A stretch of 64,000 bases of DNA from Paramoeba atlantica (GCA_977017575.1 CDRNVI010000014.1:248001-312000), one strand, 5' to 3'. Shown: positions 16,660 through 26,117, counted from the stretch's first letter. Translations and numbers: made by a program. Notes: generated by a model not told the origin, from the letters alone.

Positions 16660-17217
16660 TCAATACGGCGTTACGTCAAAATTATATTCCGACGGGAACT
16701 TCACCGTGCAGATCTCATGAGGGGCGGTGGCCTCCCCGAACGGGTGACTACCAACGCGCGGCATCACACGCCAGCGTAGGTTAAACGTGACATTGGTCCC
16801 CAGCAGGGTATGGTTGCCGTTGTCCTCGAGACAGTACTTTGCTCGTGTGTGAACCGACAAGAATGTCTGCTCGCGGTTGTTTACTATACGATCCCACACC
16901 ATGACCTCATTGTCCGGAAAGGCTGTGGTGGAGTAGCGCGCCACAAGGTAGATAAAAATATGCTTGACGTTCCAGTTCCACAAGGGGGAGAGATCGGCAT
17001 CCATATCAATGCGTAGTGCCGCAGCATCATGTTTGATTGTCTCGTTAAACGTGCGCTGATGAAGTCGTAATACTCCGACGTCCAGAGAGACGGTGGGGTG
17101 AGGCGGATTGCGGTAGTTAATGAGGTGAGAGGACAGCGCAAGAGCGGTGGCCATTAGCGCAAGTGTCCATGCAGCGGTTCCGAGAACTGCGTTGGCTCGA
17201 GAGACGCAGCTGTACAT
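16660..17217 (-). CDS. SPC3: Signal peptidase complex subunit 3 (SPC3/SPC22-23)
   Basis: This 185-residue ER membrane protein is an essential non-catalytic subunit of the signal peptidase. The open frame extends 10 codons upstream, but only to a GTG; the ATG at 17217 gives MYSCVSRANAVLGTAAWTL, matching the SRANxLxxF start of SPC22/23. A single N-terminal membrane anchor (about 10-30) is followed by a lumenal domain with ADLSPLWNWNVKHIFIYLVA, the DLxxLFxWNVKQLFLYLxA signature, then MVWDRIV, TKYxxxD-like and FNLRWRVMPRVG (NVVP block). Length equals the usual 180 residues. The assignment is firm. Confidence 0.93.
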   Translation of the reverse strand: MYSCVSRANAVLGTAAWTLALMATALALSSHLINYRNPPHPTVSLDVGVLRLHQRTFNETIKHDAAALRIDMDADLSPLWNWNVKHIFIYLVARYSTTAFPDNEVMVWDRIVNNREQTFLSVHTRAKYCLEDNGNHTLLGTNVTFNLRWRVMPRVGSHPFGEATAPHEICTVKFPSEYNFDVTPY

Positions 17218-17397
17218 GTATTTGGGAACGGAAAGGACGTGGGACACGTAAAAAGACTAGTTGGAAGATGTGTATCAATACAATTCACAAATGTGTAGGA
17301 ATACAAGAATCCCCATAAAAAATTGCAGTCTTATTCAACGAACCTCATTTTTTTCAAACTCAAGATGACATTTTGATAAAAAAAGCACGTTCTACTG

Positions 17398-18810
17398 TCA
17401 TTTTACAAAACTCCTACACAACAAATTTTCAACCCTCCCCCACCCCTCCCTTGGCCTTCTCTTATTCTCCAACCCCTGTATCCTCTCCACCACGGACAAA
17501 AACACCTGCTCCACATGGAGCCCCGTCCGTGCACTACACTCCATAAACGGACACCCCAGGGCCTCCGCGAGCCGCTCCCCCTCCTCCACACTCACCGCCC
17601 GTTTCCTCCGTGCCGCAATCGGCTCCACCTCCTCCTCCTCCATCCCCCCCTCTACCATCCCCCCTCCCCCCGCGGGGTCCTCCTCCACGCCCCCCGTCGC
17701 GTGCAACGGGTGGAACAGAGGAGCACTCCCGGGGGGAGGCGTGGGGAGGAGCGTCGGGGGAGGCTCTGTGGTGGTAGTAGCCGTAGTACTGCTACTCCCC
17801 GGGGTGGGGCTGTCCCCTGTCACTGCGGCTACTGCTGTTGTTGTTGCAGCAGAGGCCTGGGGACGGGGAGTGGAGATGGAGGAGGAGCCACGGGGAGGGG
17901 AGGGGGAGGGACGGGTGGGGGTAGCGGTGGGAGGGAGGGGGAGCGGGGGAGGGTGGGAGGGGGATGCCCCGTGGGGAGGAGGGGTGGGGGAGGGGGGTAC
18001 ACGACGTGGGGTGGTGGTGGGGAGGGGTTGGGGAGGGGGGGAGGGGGAGAGGGGGGCGTGGGGGCCGGGGGTTTGTTCGGGTGCGGGGTGAGTGTGGGTG
18101 AGGTGCGTTGGGGGTAGGGGGGTGGTTTCCTCGCCGCAGCAGGTGCCGACGAGGAGGATGGGCGTCTCCGGGGCGGCGCATTCGATGACTTTTTCGTGGA
18201 GGCTGCGTACGGCGTGGAAGGAGGCGGGGTGGCTTACGGCGTAGAGAAGGACGTACCCGTGGGTGCCAATGCTAAGGATGGGAGGGAAGGTCCATGTGGT
18301 AGCCTCCTCCATCCCCGGGGTGTCCAGCAGAACGAGCTCATAGGGAATCTGGTTCACAGTGCGATGGGCGAGGACGGAGCCTTGACTGGTAGTGGGGCTG
18401 TAGGTGCCACGGAACCCGCCTTGCACAAAAGAGGCCAGCAAAGCACTCTTTCCCACCCCACGGAGGCCAAGAACACAAATCTTACGCCTTCGCATCACTG
18501 GCGTGGAAGGTCGAAGTTCCGGGAGTGTTGGAGGTTTCTCCCCAGTGGCCATATCAGAATCCTTTGCGGGGTCCAACGCAGATTCACGAAACGTGGACTC
18601 CTGGCGGGCGCGCTTACCACACGGCAGACAAACTTTAATGAGATTCTTCTCGGAGTCCGGCATTCGGACGGTGCAGGGCGTGCAGAATACGTGACCACAC
18701 TGACGACAGTGATTTTTTCGGCGAACCCCGAAGAAACGACGACCACACCCTGCTCGTTCGCATTTTGTGACCGTGCGCTTGTCTGTCCATTCAGCGGGAT
18801 CAATCAACAT
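17398..18810 (-). CDS. FYVE zinc finger fused to a Rheb-like small GTPase with a large internal insertion
   Basis: This is a 470-residue fusion. Residues 12-68 form a FYVE-type finger (RRKNHCRQCG, VFCTPC, VCLPCG), expected to bind PI3P on endosomal membranes; the usual RHHCR is RKNHCR. Residues 108-228 are the first part of a Ras-superfamily fold with an intact P-loop (GLRGVGKS, 115-122), DTPG as G3 (163-166) and Rheb-like spacing (ILSIGTHGYVLLYAVSHPAS). The G4 box NKxD is replaced by GTCCGEE (222-228). Immediately afterwards about 175 Pro/Ser/Thr/Glu-rich residues interrupt the fold, which then resumes at RAVSVEEGERLAEALGCPF and ECSARTG (G5, about 426). No CaaX box is present; the FYVE finger probably replaces prenylation as membrane anchor. 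A TOR- or endosome-linked role is inferred. Confidence 0.85.
   Translation of the reverse strand: MLIDPAEWTDKRTVTKCERAGCGRRFFGVRRKNHCRQCGHVFCTPCTVRMPDSEKNLIKVCLPCGKRARQESTFRESALDPAKDSDMATGEKPPTLPELRPSTPVMRRRKICVLGLRGVGKSALLASFVQGGFRGTYSPTTSQGSVLAHRTVNQIPYELVLLDTPGMEEATTWTFPPILSIGTHGYVLLYAVSHPASFHAVRSLHEKVIECAAPETPILLVGTCCGEETTPLPPTHLTHTHPAPEQTPGPHAPLSPSPPPQPLPTTTPRRVPPSPTPPPHGASPSHPPPLPLPPTATPTRPSPSPPRGSSSISTPRPQASAATTTAVAAVTGDSPTPGSSSTTATTTTEPPPTLLPTPPPGSAPLFHPLHATGGVEEDPAGGGGMVEGGMEEEEVEPIAARRKRAVSVEEGERLAEALGCPFMECSARTGLHVEQVFLSVVERIQGLENKRRPREGWGRVENLLCRSFVK
17602..18126. repeat. G-rich low-complexity insertion within the FYVE-GTPase CDS
   Basis: The plus strand is G-rich with GGGGAGG-type runs and the minus strand encodes Pro/Thr/Ser-rich protein. 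Its ends coincide with the G4-G5 loop of the GTPase fold. It stays in frame for about 175 codons. Confidence 0.8.
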
Positions 18811-19043
18811 TACGAAAATGTCACTTTACTAGGTGAATGAAAATGTAAGAAAGAGAGAAGCCCAATGCGGGGTATAAATTATGGGTGAATGATAGGTTGT
18901 GTTTTACACAAAAAACGAGGTTGGGGAAAATTTAAAACCCTGGAATAAATTACTTAGGTGATTCTCTTTATTTGCTTTCTCAAAATTGCCGAAAATCTTT
19001 TTTTGTGTTCTTTAGAGGATTGAAACATCCAGTCTCACCCTGT

Positions 19044-19230
19044 GCATCTTCAACGGCAAAGACTTCGCGAAGTTTGGAAGATGCAGAATGAATAATAATA
19101 TAATGTTCGGGGTACTACTCCGCGAGAGGAGTGACTATCGTTTTCAGCCAATTCGGATGCTTCACCATGCGCGTTTTTTTTTGCCGACCCACTATAGTGG
19201 GAGTAAATACACCTGTTAGAAAAAACAGGT
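19044..19230. repeat. Cluster of hairpins and palindromes
   Basis: GCATCTTC/GAAGATGC (19044-19084) encloses a perfect palindrome ACTTCGCGAAGT (19062-19073). Then come ACTCC/GGAGT (19117-19132), the perfect palindrome CCCACTATAGTGGG (19188-19201) and ACCTGTT/AACAGGT with a 6-base loop (19211-19230). Confidence 0.65.
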
Positions 19231-19428
19231 AGATAAGTTAAAGAATTGCTCAACTCGACAACCATATCAGTTTTTTTTGTTATCCCCCCCTTCTTTCCAG
19301 GGAAGAAGTTTCATGTGGAGAAGTTGAAAACAAGAAAAGTATAGTTTGGTCGTCAAGGGGTACACAATGTAAAAGTTTTGTTTTCGCTTTTCTGACAGCA
19401 ACTTCATATTCTTTACTTTACTATTCTT

Positions 19429-19457
19429 AGAGGAGTGACTCCTGTCCAGGAGCTCTT
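19429..19457. repeat. Compact nested hairpin sharing a 12-bp motif with 19126
   Basis: AGGAG-TGA-CTCCT (19431-19443) is followed by CCTG/CAGG and enclosed by TTAGAG/CTCTTAA-like arms. AGAGGAGTGACT occurs here and again at 19125-19136. Confidence 0.5.
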
Positions 19458-20156
19458 AAGTAGTAAGCAGTAAACTTCTACGGAACCCTGACTTTGTGGA
19501 ATGATTTTCGCAGAGGTCCGGAATCCTCAATGCCCCTTGAATATGGTGGGCCAGCATGCCAAAATGGTTTTCAACAGAGTTAGAAAGGGAAAAGAGGCTT
19601 TAAATGGGTAAGCGTATGACCGAGCTATGAATATGTACGTCACGCATACAACAGTGAAATGTAACGAACAAATACAGTACTACAAAAAGTTCGGTGTAAA
19701 AAGCAATATTGCATAGTGCATAAGAGTAGCTAATTGTGTCTATTTGTTCTTTAAAATAAAGTGCCTTACGGTGTTTTCGCAGTAAACTAGTACGTTTTTT
19801 TTCGTTTTTTTGTCTATTTGACTCACTCTGTTGTTTCTTTCATTTCACTCTTGGTCATTTTTTCATAAGCTTTTTATCCCTTTTCTAGAACATTTTCCGA
19901 TTCTTGTATCACCGTGCTCCTTTAAAATCTTTTTCACGTCCTCCCGATACTCCTCGATACTCGCCCTTTCACCCGCGCCATGCTTGTTAAAAGCAAACGA
20001 GCAAGACTCTCGCGACTTTCATTCCTGTACTATTGGAGATGTAGATGGCAGCATTTCTACCGAATCGTTGTAGAGGCTTCTGTTGCCAACTTCCCATTGC
20101 ACACATTCTGCATTCACTTTACATTGTACTTTACATGCACTTACCAATAACATACT

Positions 20157-21056
20157 TTACACGTATTGCAATGCCGAATCAAAACATACTCTCCGTTTGG
20201 ATAACGCATCCCGTTTTGGAGGTTGATGCACTGTGATGTTGGTTCCGGTCGTACAAATATATACACCCCATGGAAGACATTCTTTTACTAATTTGCCATA
20301 AAGTGCGATGTTGTCGTTCAAATACAGGCTAAGACTTTCGGGAAGCGACTCGAACGTCACATATCCATGAAAATGATTTGACGAAAGACCAAGGTACGTC
20401 AGGGATGGAGGCAAATTTTGTAAATCTGGGGCTCCCACAAGGGCATTGCCTTTCAAACACACGTCTCTTATGTCGCGTGGTAGTTTGCTGAAGCAGACGT
20501 TCCCCGAAAATTTATTATTTTCTAGAAATAATATCTGCAAACTTTTGGGGAGGGAAATCAGATCTACGGATCCGCTAAATTGATTATGGGAAAGGTTTAG
20601 GTACAGAAGAGATGGAGGAAGGGAGTCCAGTTGGACAGTACCTGTGAGCTCGTTATGTCCAGCGTGAAAAAAAGTAACGGAATAAGGAATGTACCGGAGA
20701 TTCAATTTCCCGCGGAGTCTTCGCCGATTAATAATAATCTTTCGTACCCCTTTTGTGGACCACTCATATCCTTTTGGAGTAAACATGTTGTGCTCTTGCT
20801 GTGGATAGTGATACAACTTCGGGAGTTCGTCTGACCAGCAGTAAGAATCAATATTTAGCCCGTTCCACTCGGTGGCAGGAGTATCTACCTTCCATGAAGA
20901 ATGCGGATTTTCCACTTCTTCAAATAGCCGAGCCAGTTCGTACTCTTGTGGTAGCACTGCGCCTCGTACTTTAGCTGGACGAGAAGCTCCCGAACGACTA
21001 TCCTGTGGACACTCTTCACTATTGATGAATCGTACAGATGGCATACTAGTACACAT
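20157..21056 (-). CDS. Leucine-rich repeat protein (LRR 3)
   Basis: This 299-residue paralogue starts at an ATG with no signal peptide. The family motif KVRGAVLPQEYELARLFEEV lies at about residues 29-48, followed by ENPHSSW and ATEWNGLN (N-cap). About seven 23-residue LRRs follow (LLYLNLSHNQFSGSVDLISL, ILFLENNKFSGNVCFSKLP), closing with the C-cap IALYGKLVKECLP and TGTNITV. There is no membrane tail, so it is probably cytosolic unless exported another way. It lies directly downstream, on the leftward transcript, of another LRR gene, making this the only adjacent pair of paralogues in the window. Confidence 0.85.
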   Translation of the reverse strand: MCTSMPSVRFINSEECPQDSRSGASRPAKVRGAVLPQEYELARLFEEVENPHSSWKVDTPATEWNGLNIDSYCWSDELPKLYHYPQQEHNMFTPKGYEWSTKGVRKIIINRRRLRGKLNLRYIPYSVTFFHAGHNELTGTVQLDSLPPSLLYLNLSHNQFSGSVDLISLPKSLQILFLENNKFSGNVCFSKLPRDIRDVCLKGNALVGAPDLQNLPPSLTYLGLSSNHFHGYVTFESLPESLSLYLNDNIALYGKLVKECLPWGVYICTTGTNITVHQPPKRDALSKRRVCFDSALQYV

Positions 21057-21292
21057 ATTTTCCTCTAGAATGAATGAAAAACAATCCGAAAAATACGCGT
21101 AACCTACATTGTGTAAAATATTTGTTGATTACTACACGGATAATATCATCTCAAGAGAAAACAAACGGCATGCAATTTTGTAGTATTCAGTCGTGCGTTA
21201 TACAGATCTGGCATTATCTATTATTATACATCGTACAATTGCTCACCCACTGCACAGCAATGTAAATTATCTACGTAGGTGAGACAAATTAC

Positions 21293-22183
21293 CTAGGTTT
21301 CGAATACCTGCTTAAAGTAGGGCATGCAACCGCTCAATGACTTGCTATCTTGAAGCCGAACATGGTCATACGAGAGCCATTCCGCGTTTATGCCATGTAG
21401 TATCATTTTCGGGGGTAGTGCTCGAGTGTCCAACCATCCTTCCAGATTATTATAGCTAATGCTCAAAATAGAAAGCGTGTGGGGAAGCTGTGAGAAATCA
21501 ACCAGCCCAGAAAAGGAATTTCTTGCCAAAATGCACACGCGAATGTCTTGTGGACAATGAGTGAATACTAATGGGCCGTCTAGGTTGTTATAGAAAACGT
21601 CAATTTCTTGCATGTTTTTCGGTAGAGCTCCGATATCACACTCTTTACTAAATTCATTCTCTCCTAACCCCAAAGTCTCAAGACTTGAAGGCAGCATGTC
21701 CCATTTCACAGTACCGGAGATTCGATTTCCCATCACTCCCTTTGACAGATAACTGGATTTCGATTTTCCGTCATAGTCCTTGGCTGTGCTTCTCGCGCCT
21801 AGTTCAAGGATTTTCAAGGACGAAGGTAAGAAATGCCATTCTGGTGAGCCTCGAAGCAGCTGATCAGCCCAATAAATAATCAAAATAGTCCCGTTTGTAT
21901 TGCACTGAACGCCGGTCCATTCACACGCGGCAGTTTCAGTAGACCAGGAAAATGGCAAATGTTGAGAATTCAATGTCTCATATTCATCGTCAATATTGTA
22001 GTGCGCTGTATGTTGGCTGTATAAATTCTGTGTAAATCGGGCAAGGTCGTACTCCGGTGGCAGCGTTGCCCCTCTGATACGTGACGCCTTGCTTCTGCTC
22101 GCGTTTTGCGCAGCCTTATTTTGGCCTGAAGTACCCACGGGTACGATACAACGTTTTTTTCGTGACGGAGGACCGAAATCCAT
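21293..22183 (-). CDS. Leucine-rich repeat protein (LRR 4)
   Basis: This 296-residue paralogue has a basic start (SRKKR, SRSKASR) and then RIRGATLPPEYDLARF, the shared motif. The N-cap is longer than in its relatives, with FSWSTETAACEWTGVQCN. LRRs are present but more irregular, with an insertion (ARSTAKDYDGKSKSSYLSKG) between the first and second repeats. Later repeats such as SLETLGLGENEFSKECDIGA and ILSISYNNLEGWLDTRALP are regular. There is no signal peptide or membrane segment. The basic N-terminus could serve nuclear import (inference). Confidence 0.82.
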   Translation of the reverse strand: MDFGPPSRKKRCIVPVGTSGQNKAAQNASRSKASRIRGATLPPEYDLARFTQNLYSQHTAHYNIDDEYETLNSQHLPFSWSTETAACEWTGVQCNTNGTILIIYWADQLLRGSPEWHFLPSSLKILELGARSTAKDYDGKSKSSYLSKGVMGNRISGTVKWDMLPSSLETLGLGENEFSKECDIGALPKNMQEIDVFYNNLDGPLVFTHCPQDIRVCILARNSFSGLVDFSQLPHTLSILSISYNNLEGWLDTRALPPKMILHGINAEWLSYDHVRLQDSKSLSGCMPYFKQVFET

Positions 22184-22349
22184 ACTTAAAACGTAAAAAC
22201 TCGTTTTTAGATAGTCTTCTTGGGAATGAGAAGTATGAAAAATGATTGAGTATGAGAATCATAAAATGTTTTTGAGTCGAGTGTCACAATGTTCTCACCT
22301 AATCACAAATCTGTGGGATCGATGAATAGCCAAATGTGTGAATATCATA

Positions 22350-22655
22350 CTAAGACTTTGCAATTGCGATATGTGACTTTAGCAAAAATGGACCTTTGAG
22401 TTTACATTCTTTGTGTACGCACATGCGTCCTACAACGGGATCAAACTTCACTCTCTGTATCTTTCGAGTTTGGTCTAAAAGTTCTGCGTCAGTTTTCATG
22501 TACGTTCTAAAGTATCCCGTGTTGGCCTCACTGCGCAGCGCCACAAAACAGTTTCGAATTTTTCGTCGGCAAACCTTTTCCACGTAGCCCACCATTCGCG
22601 TTTTAAGTCGCGTCTTGTACTGCCCCTTGAACAAGAAAGCGGTATAGCTAAACAT
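22350..22655 (-). CDS. Mitochondrial ribosomal protein bL33m
   Basis: This small 101-residue protein belongs to the large mitoribosomal subunit. The bL33 core is readable at residues about 32-88: FVALRSEANTGYFRTYMKT matches the VxLxSTAGTGxFYxTxKN block, and VKFDPVVGRMCVHKECKLK matches the KYDPxVxxHVxxKExKxK end. The zinc Cys pairs of some bL33 proteins are absent. N- and C-terminal extensions of about 30 and 12 residues are common in mitochondrial forms, and the basic, aromatic N-terminus could act in mitochondrial import. The gene lies compactly between an LRR gene and the Trp-rich protein gene. Confidence 0.8.
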   Translation of the reverse strand: MFSYTAFLFKGQYKTRLKTRMVGYVEKVCRRKIRNCFVALRSEANTGYFRTYMKTDAELLDQTRKIQRVKFDPVVGRMCVHKECKLKGPFLLKSHIAIAKS

Positions 22656-22948
22656 TGGAAAAAAGCAGATGGAAAGAAAATTATAGTGCTAAATTAAATC
22701 CTTTCTAATAGCATGCTACGGAATTCGATTGACCAATAAACAAGAAACGAACAGGAATCCAAAAGTTAATTCGTTAACCAAACGTTAAACGAACGTGTAA
22801 CCATCGCGTATTACGAATGTACAAAAACTGAATTGATTTAAACCCAGAATCGTTTGTCGTATTCGTGCGCGTCTTGTTACATGTGTTTTCATCAAAAATT
22901 CAAAATCAATAGTCGGTAATTTACTACTCTGCGCTAAACATCTTACCC

Positions 22949-23971
22949 CTAGTGCTCCGAAGGGTCGTAGAGCTGTGAAACCCAAGCCGCGGATAACTCC
23001 ACATTCGGCGCAGGTACTGCGGCAGCCTGACTCCAGAAATAGGCTTGGTTCATGTAATTCCACCAGAATGCACAGCATTTACGCCACTGCTCAAGAGAGT
23101 ACGGATTTCCCCCGTGTACGTCCTGAGTCTCTTCCACAGACTCTGCTTTCGTCTCTGATTTCTCAGCTGCATCCTCCTTGGCCGTTTTCTCTTCCCACAG
23201 AGGGGGTGGGGGATAGCTTTTGTTTCTCTCCCACCAGGCGACCACCCAGTGATACCACCTCGACCACACTTTATCATGCCACTCACGAGAGCACAGCGGC
23301 ACCCCGGTGATCAGAAGCCGTGACACCGGTGGGGGTGGGGGAGGGGGGAACCGTCCAGCCTTATCCCCCGTATCCACTTTTTCACTCTCTTTTTTATTTC
23401 CACTACGCCCTTGGACGTTTGTCTCGAGCACCGTTCCCCCAGTGTGCTCGGCGCCACGTTGTGGGGCTCCCGAGGGGTTGTGGACTTCTGTGGTCTCGGG
23501 TGACACACTTGGGGGCATTCCCTCTCGTGGGAGCCCTTTTACCCGACCGTAGCCCACAATAGGGGAGTCCATGGCATCGGGCCAGTCCTCTCCCTCGGGG
23601 GTACGCCCCGGCTGGGTTGCCCTCTTGGGTTGTACACCCGAGAGTACCGGGGATAGGGTCGGGTGGGTGTTGCTCTTAGTACCCGAGGGGGTGGGACCCG
23701 GCAGTGAGTGTCCATGTGAGGGGGCGACGGAGGAACTCGGCAAAGGGTCCGAGAACGTCGCAGGGGTGGGAAACGCACTGCTAGGGGTGTCCCCAAAGTC
23801 CACAAAGGGCCCGGGTCGGGGTAGAGCGCTGGGCCAGTGCAGGCGGATCTCCTGTGAAGAAGACTCCACGAGGAGTTGTTTTTCCGTGGAGGGTTCTGTC
23901 TCTGTTTCACGGAGCTCGGCTTCGGGGGAGCGTTCTCGCAAGGTTTGTAGTGTAGGTTTCGCTTTCTGCAT
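22949..23971 (-). CDS. Hypothetical Pro-rich protein with tryptophan-rich C-terminus
   Basis: No family is recognised for this 340-residue protein. The first 220 residues are low-complexity, rich in Pro, Ser, Thr, Glu and Gly, ending in a run of seven prolines with one valine (PPPPPPPV). The C-terminal 120 residues are compact and aromatic: WHDKVWSRWYHWVVAWWERN, an acidic/basic linker, then WRKCCAFWWNYMNQAYFWSQ. Two such Trp/Tyr blocks could be helical protein-interaction motifs resembling the aromatic repeats of some RNA-binding proteins. It has no signal peptide or clear membrane helix. A disordered partner in mRNA processing is a guess. Confidence 0.65.
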   Translation of the reverse strand: MQKAKPTLQTLRERSPEAELRETETEPSTEKQLLVESSSQEIRLHWPSALPRPGPFVDFGDTPSSAFPTPATFSDPLPSSSVAPSHGHSLPGPTPSGTKSNTHPTLSPVLSGVQPKRATQPGRTPEGEDWPDAMDSPIVGYGRVKGLPREGMPPSVSPETTEVHNPSGAPQRGAEHTGGTVLETNVQGRSGNKKESEKVDTGDKAGRFPPPPPPPVSRLLITGVPLCSREWHDKVWSRWYHWVVAWWERNKSYPPPPLWEEKTAKEDAAEKSETKAESVEETQDVHGGNPYSLEQWRKCCAFWWNYMNQAYFWSQAAAVPAPNVELSAAWVSQLYDPSEH

Positions 23972-24863
23972 GGGGGTAGCAATAATTTAAAGGCACGAGT
24001 GTATCATAGTAAAAAAACACAACTATATGAGTAAAAAAACACAACTATATGAGTAAAAACACAACTAAGCTAGATGGGCATCTTAAGAATACAATGGAGA
24101 ATACAATAATATTTATGCTTCATCTGATTTCCATTGCCGTTTGATCTTAGATACCGTACGTTCTTGTATTTCTCTGCTGAGACCAGTTATCATAACTTTG
24201 CTGCTCTAAACAAGAGAGAAACTCTTTACTACAGAGGAACAAAAAATTCGTTCGCCTTTGTCGCAGCACCTGCGTCTCTGAAGACGTCAAAGTTTAGATC
24301 CACTTTTCTTCTGAGATATCCGCAAGGAAAAAGGCATTGGTTTTGCAATTTGTTAGGGACACCTGACTTAAACCCGAGGATCTGGATCACCTGCAACAGC
24401 ATCAAGATCGTCGATAACTGCACACATTTCGCAAAAGAATTTTCAAAATGCCAAATGTTATAAAAAATCCATGCACAGCAAATTGTAATTGAACGATAAA
24501 ATGCTCAGTTTTCCGTTTTCAGCTATCTTTTTTTTGGAGTTGCCCAGGAGCTTTTTCGTATCTCTCAGAGAACAACATAACGAGTTATCTCACATCCGTA
24601 AAGCCAAAACACCATATTATGGACAATAGGGAGGCGAAGTCTCTTCTTTACGAATAACATACTAGAGTAAGAGCAAACAGATGAGTCGGATTAGACTTCG
24701 TCCAGCGAAGTCAACTCCTGTAAAGTTCTCGAAGCTTCGGGTAGAGTTTCGGTGCGGTTTCGGTGCAGTTTTACGTGCGCAAGTATACACCGTGTACAGT
24801 CGCACACGTAACTTAGCAGTGCACTGACTGCACCAGAATCTCCTCATAACTTGTAGGTCAAGA
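23972..24863. other. 0.9-kb region with short tandem repeat and weak small frames
   Basis: It holds the 22-bp tandem repeat at 24008 and two weak minus-strand frames: a 57-codon one opening MLLQVIQILGF (24229-24402) and a 61-codon one at 24662-24847 (MRRFWCSQCTAKLRVRLYTV). Base composition rises locally at both. Neither resembles a known protein, so they are not annotated as genes. Confidence 0.5.
24008..24067. repeat. Tandem repeat, 22-bp unit, 2.7 copies
   Basis: AGTAAAAAAACACAACTATA plus TG occurs at 24008 and 24030 exactly. A third copy starts at 24052, lacks two A's and is cut short. It sits just upstream of the Trp-rich protein's start codon, in the likely 5' untranslated or spacer region. 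Confidence 0.9.
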
Positions 24864-25778
24864 CTAACGAGTCGCCCTCCATCCTATTCGAACACAACGG
24901 GGAACAGTTTCATTCCCGCACATTGAGACGTCCGTTCGTCGTAGATCCAAAAATTGTACGGACGCGGGCAAGTCAACGAACGATAAGGTTCCATTGAAGT
25001 AATTATCTGAGAGGAGCAGGATTTTCAGATAAGGTGACAAACTTGAAATATTGAGGAAACCAGACAATGAGTTGTTTTCAAGTGACAACCAATGTAGAGA
25101 CGGCGTAAGGTTGTCCAGTTTGATTTCCCCTTCAAAGTGATTTTTCGATAGATCACATACTTGTATCATGAACGGCAGGGACTGAAGCTCCAACTTTCCC
25201 TCAAAGCAGTTATTCGATATATCTAAGAATTCAATTCTTCGTGGGAGACCAGATAGTGAGAATATGCCTGACAATAAATTTGACGAAAGATCAATTGATC
25301 TTAATGTGGACGGAAGCGACTCTATTATCACTGGTCCTTCTAACTGATTGGTATGTTGCGAAAAATGGGTGTTGTCAGCCCCCAGCTGAAGAACCTCTAG
25401 ACCAAGAGGAAGGTGGCCCCACGAAGGACTCCCTCCCAAGCGCAAGCCATTCCATCGGAGTTCCGTGACAGTACCATTGCGACAGATGACCGCACTCCAC
25501 TCGCACGCCGGAGTTTCTCTACCCCATGAGGAAATCGGGCCTTGCGGAATCATGCTGATTTGAGTCGGGTCGTGAACTTCCTTTCCGAAACTAAGGTTCT
25601 CTATAAAGAGAGACAATTCTATCTCCGGAGCAAGAATGGCACCACGGACTTTGGATCCAAACACTCGTGTAGATGGTAGCGCATGTGATCCACCTTCCAC
25701 TTTACGACGTTTTTGGTTTGGTGGTATGGATTCCGAGCTCAGTACACCAAACTGAAGATCATGTCCAGCAGACAACAT
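24864..25778 (-). CDS. Leucine-rich repeat protein (LRR 5)
   Basis: This 304-residue paralogue has no signal peptide. Residues about 44-62 carry KVRGAILAPEIELSLFIENL. The N-cap has SSWGRETPACEWSAVICRNG, with the Trp and two Cys kept. Seven or so regular LRRs follow, among them SIDLSSNLLSGIFSLSGLPR, FLDISNNCFEGKLELQSLP and ILLLSDNYFNGTLSFVDLP. It ends with a Cys-containing tail (MCGNETVPRCVRIGW) different from the C-cap of LRR 2, 3 and 6. A cytosolic adaptor or recognition role is possible; nothing in the sequence names the ligand. Confidence 0.85.
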   Translation of the reverse strand: MLSAGHDLQFGVLSSESIPPNQKRRKVEGGSHALPSTRVFGSKVRGAILAPEIELSLFIENLSFGKEVHDPTQISMIPQGPISSWGRETPACEWSAVICRNGTVTELRWNGLRLGGSPSWGHLPLGLEVLQLGADNTHFSQHTNQLEGPVIIESLPSTLRSIDLSSNLLSGIFSLSGLPRRIEFLDISNNCFEGKLELQSLPFMIQVCDLSKNHFEGEIKLDNLTPSLHWLSLENNSLSGFLNISSLSPYLKILLLSDNYFNGTLSFVDLPASVQFLDLRRTDVSMCGNETVPRCVRIGWRATR

Positions 25779-26117
25779 TGATTTTTCGGAAATTTTTAAA
25801 ACAAAAACAATTAAATGATTCTCATCGTCACGTTCTCTCCAACATACATATTTCTATATTTCCTAGTTTTTGAACACACTGGAGTTTCTGACATAAAACC
25901 ACGCAAACAATAACCGGAAAAGTCCCGTACAGCCCCGTATAGAAGGGCGTATTGTAATATCCAGGTTCGGTCCCCTTAAACGCTCCCTTTTTGACAAAGT
26001 ATCTTAATTTAACCACATACATGCAATAGTACCCTCAATCCCCCCAAACTTCCCTACCCCCCCTCACGCTACTCCCCCGCACATAAGTGCGAGAACGTTT
26101 CACCCCCCTTTCCCCCC
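25779..26117. other. Intergenic region
   Basis: The spacer ends in C-rich DNA on the plus strand (26040-26118), so the mtSSB 3' flank is G-rich. No gene or repeat is recognised. Confidence 0.5.

Larger units (their letters stand above)
18811..20156. other. 1.35-kb gene-free region with hairpins
   Basis: No convincing gene is found in the largest spacer after 6962-9675. A 71-codon minus-strand ATG frame (19050-19265) overlaps the hairpins and looks random. Hairpins at 19044-19230 and 19429-19457 are listed separately. Structured non-coding RNA is possible; I recognise none. Confidence 0.5.

Noticed and set aside
17602-18126. Possible spliceosomal intron in the FYVE-GTPase gene
   Set aside because: No convincing GT...AG boundary with branch site is visible, the tract is in frame and similar tracts occur in other genes; retention is more likely, though RNA data would decide.
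24134-24463. 109-codon plus-strand frame
   Set aside because: Starts with TTG, lies against the direction of the cluster and has no recognisable motif; overlapping weak minus-strand frames exist.
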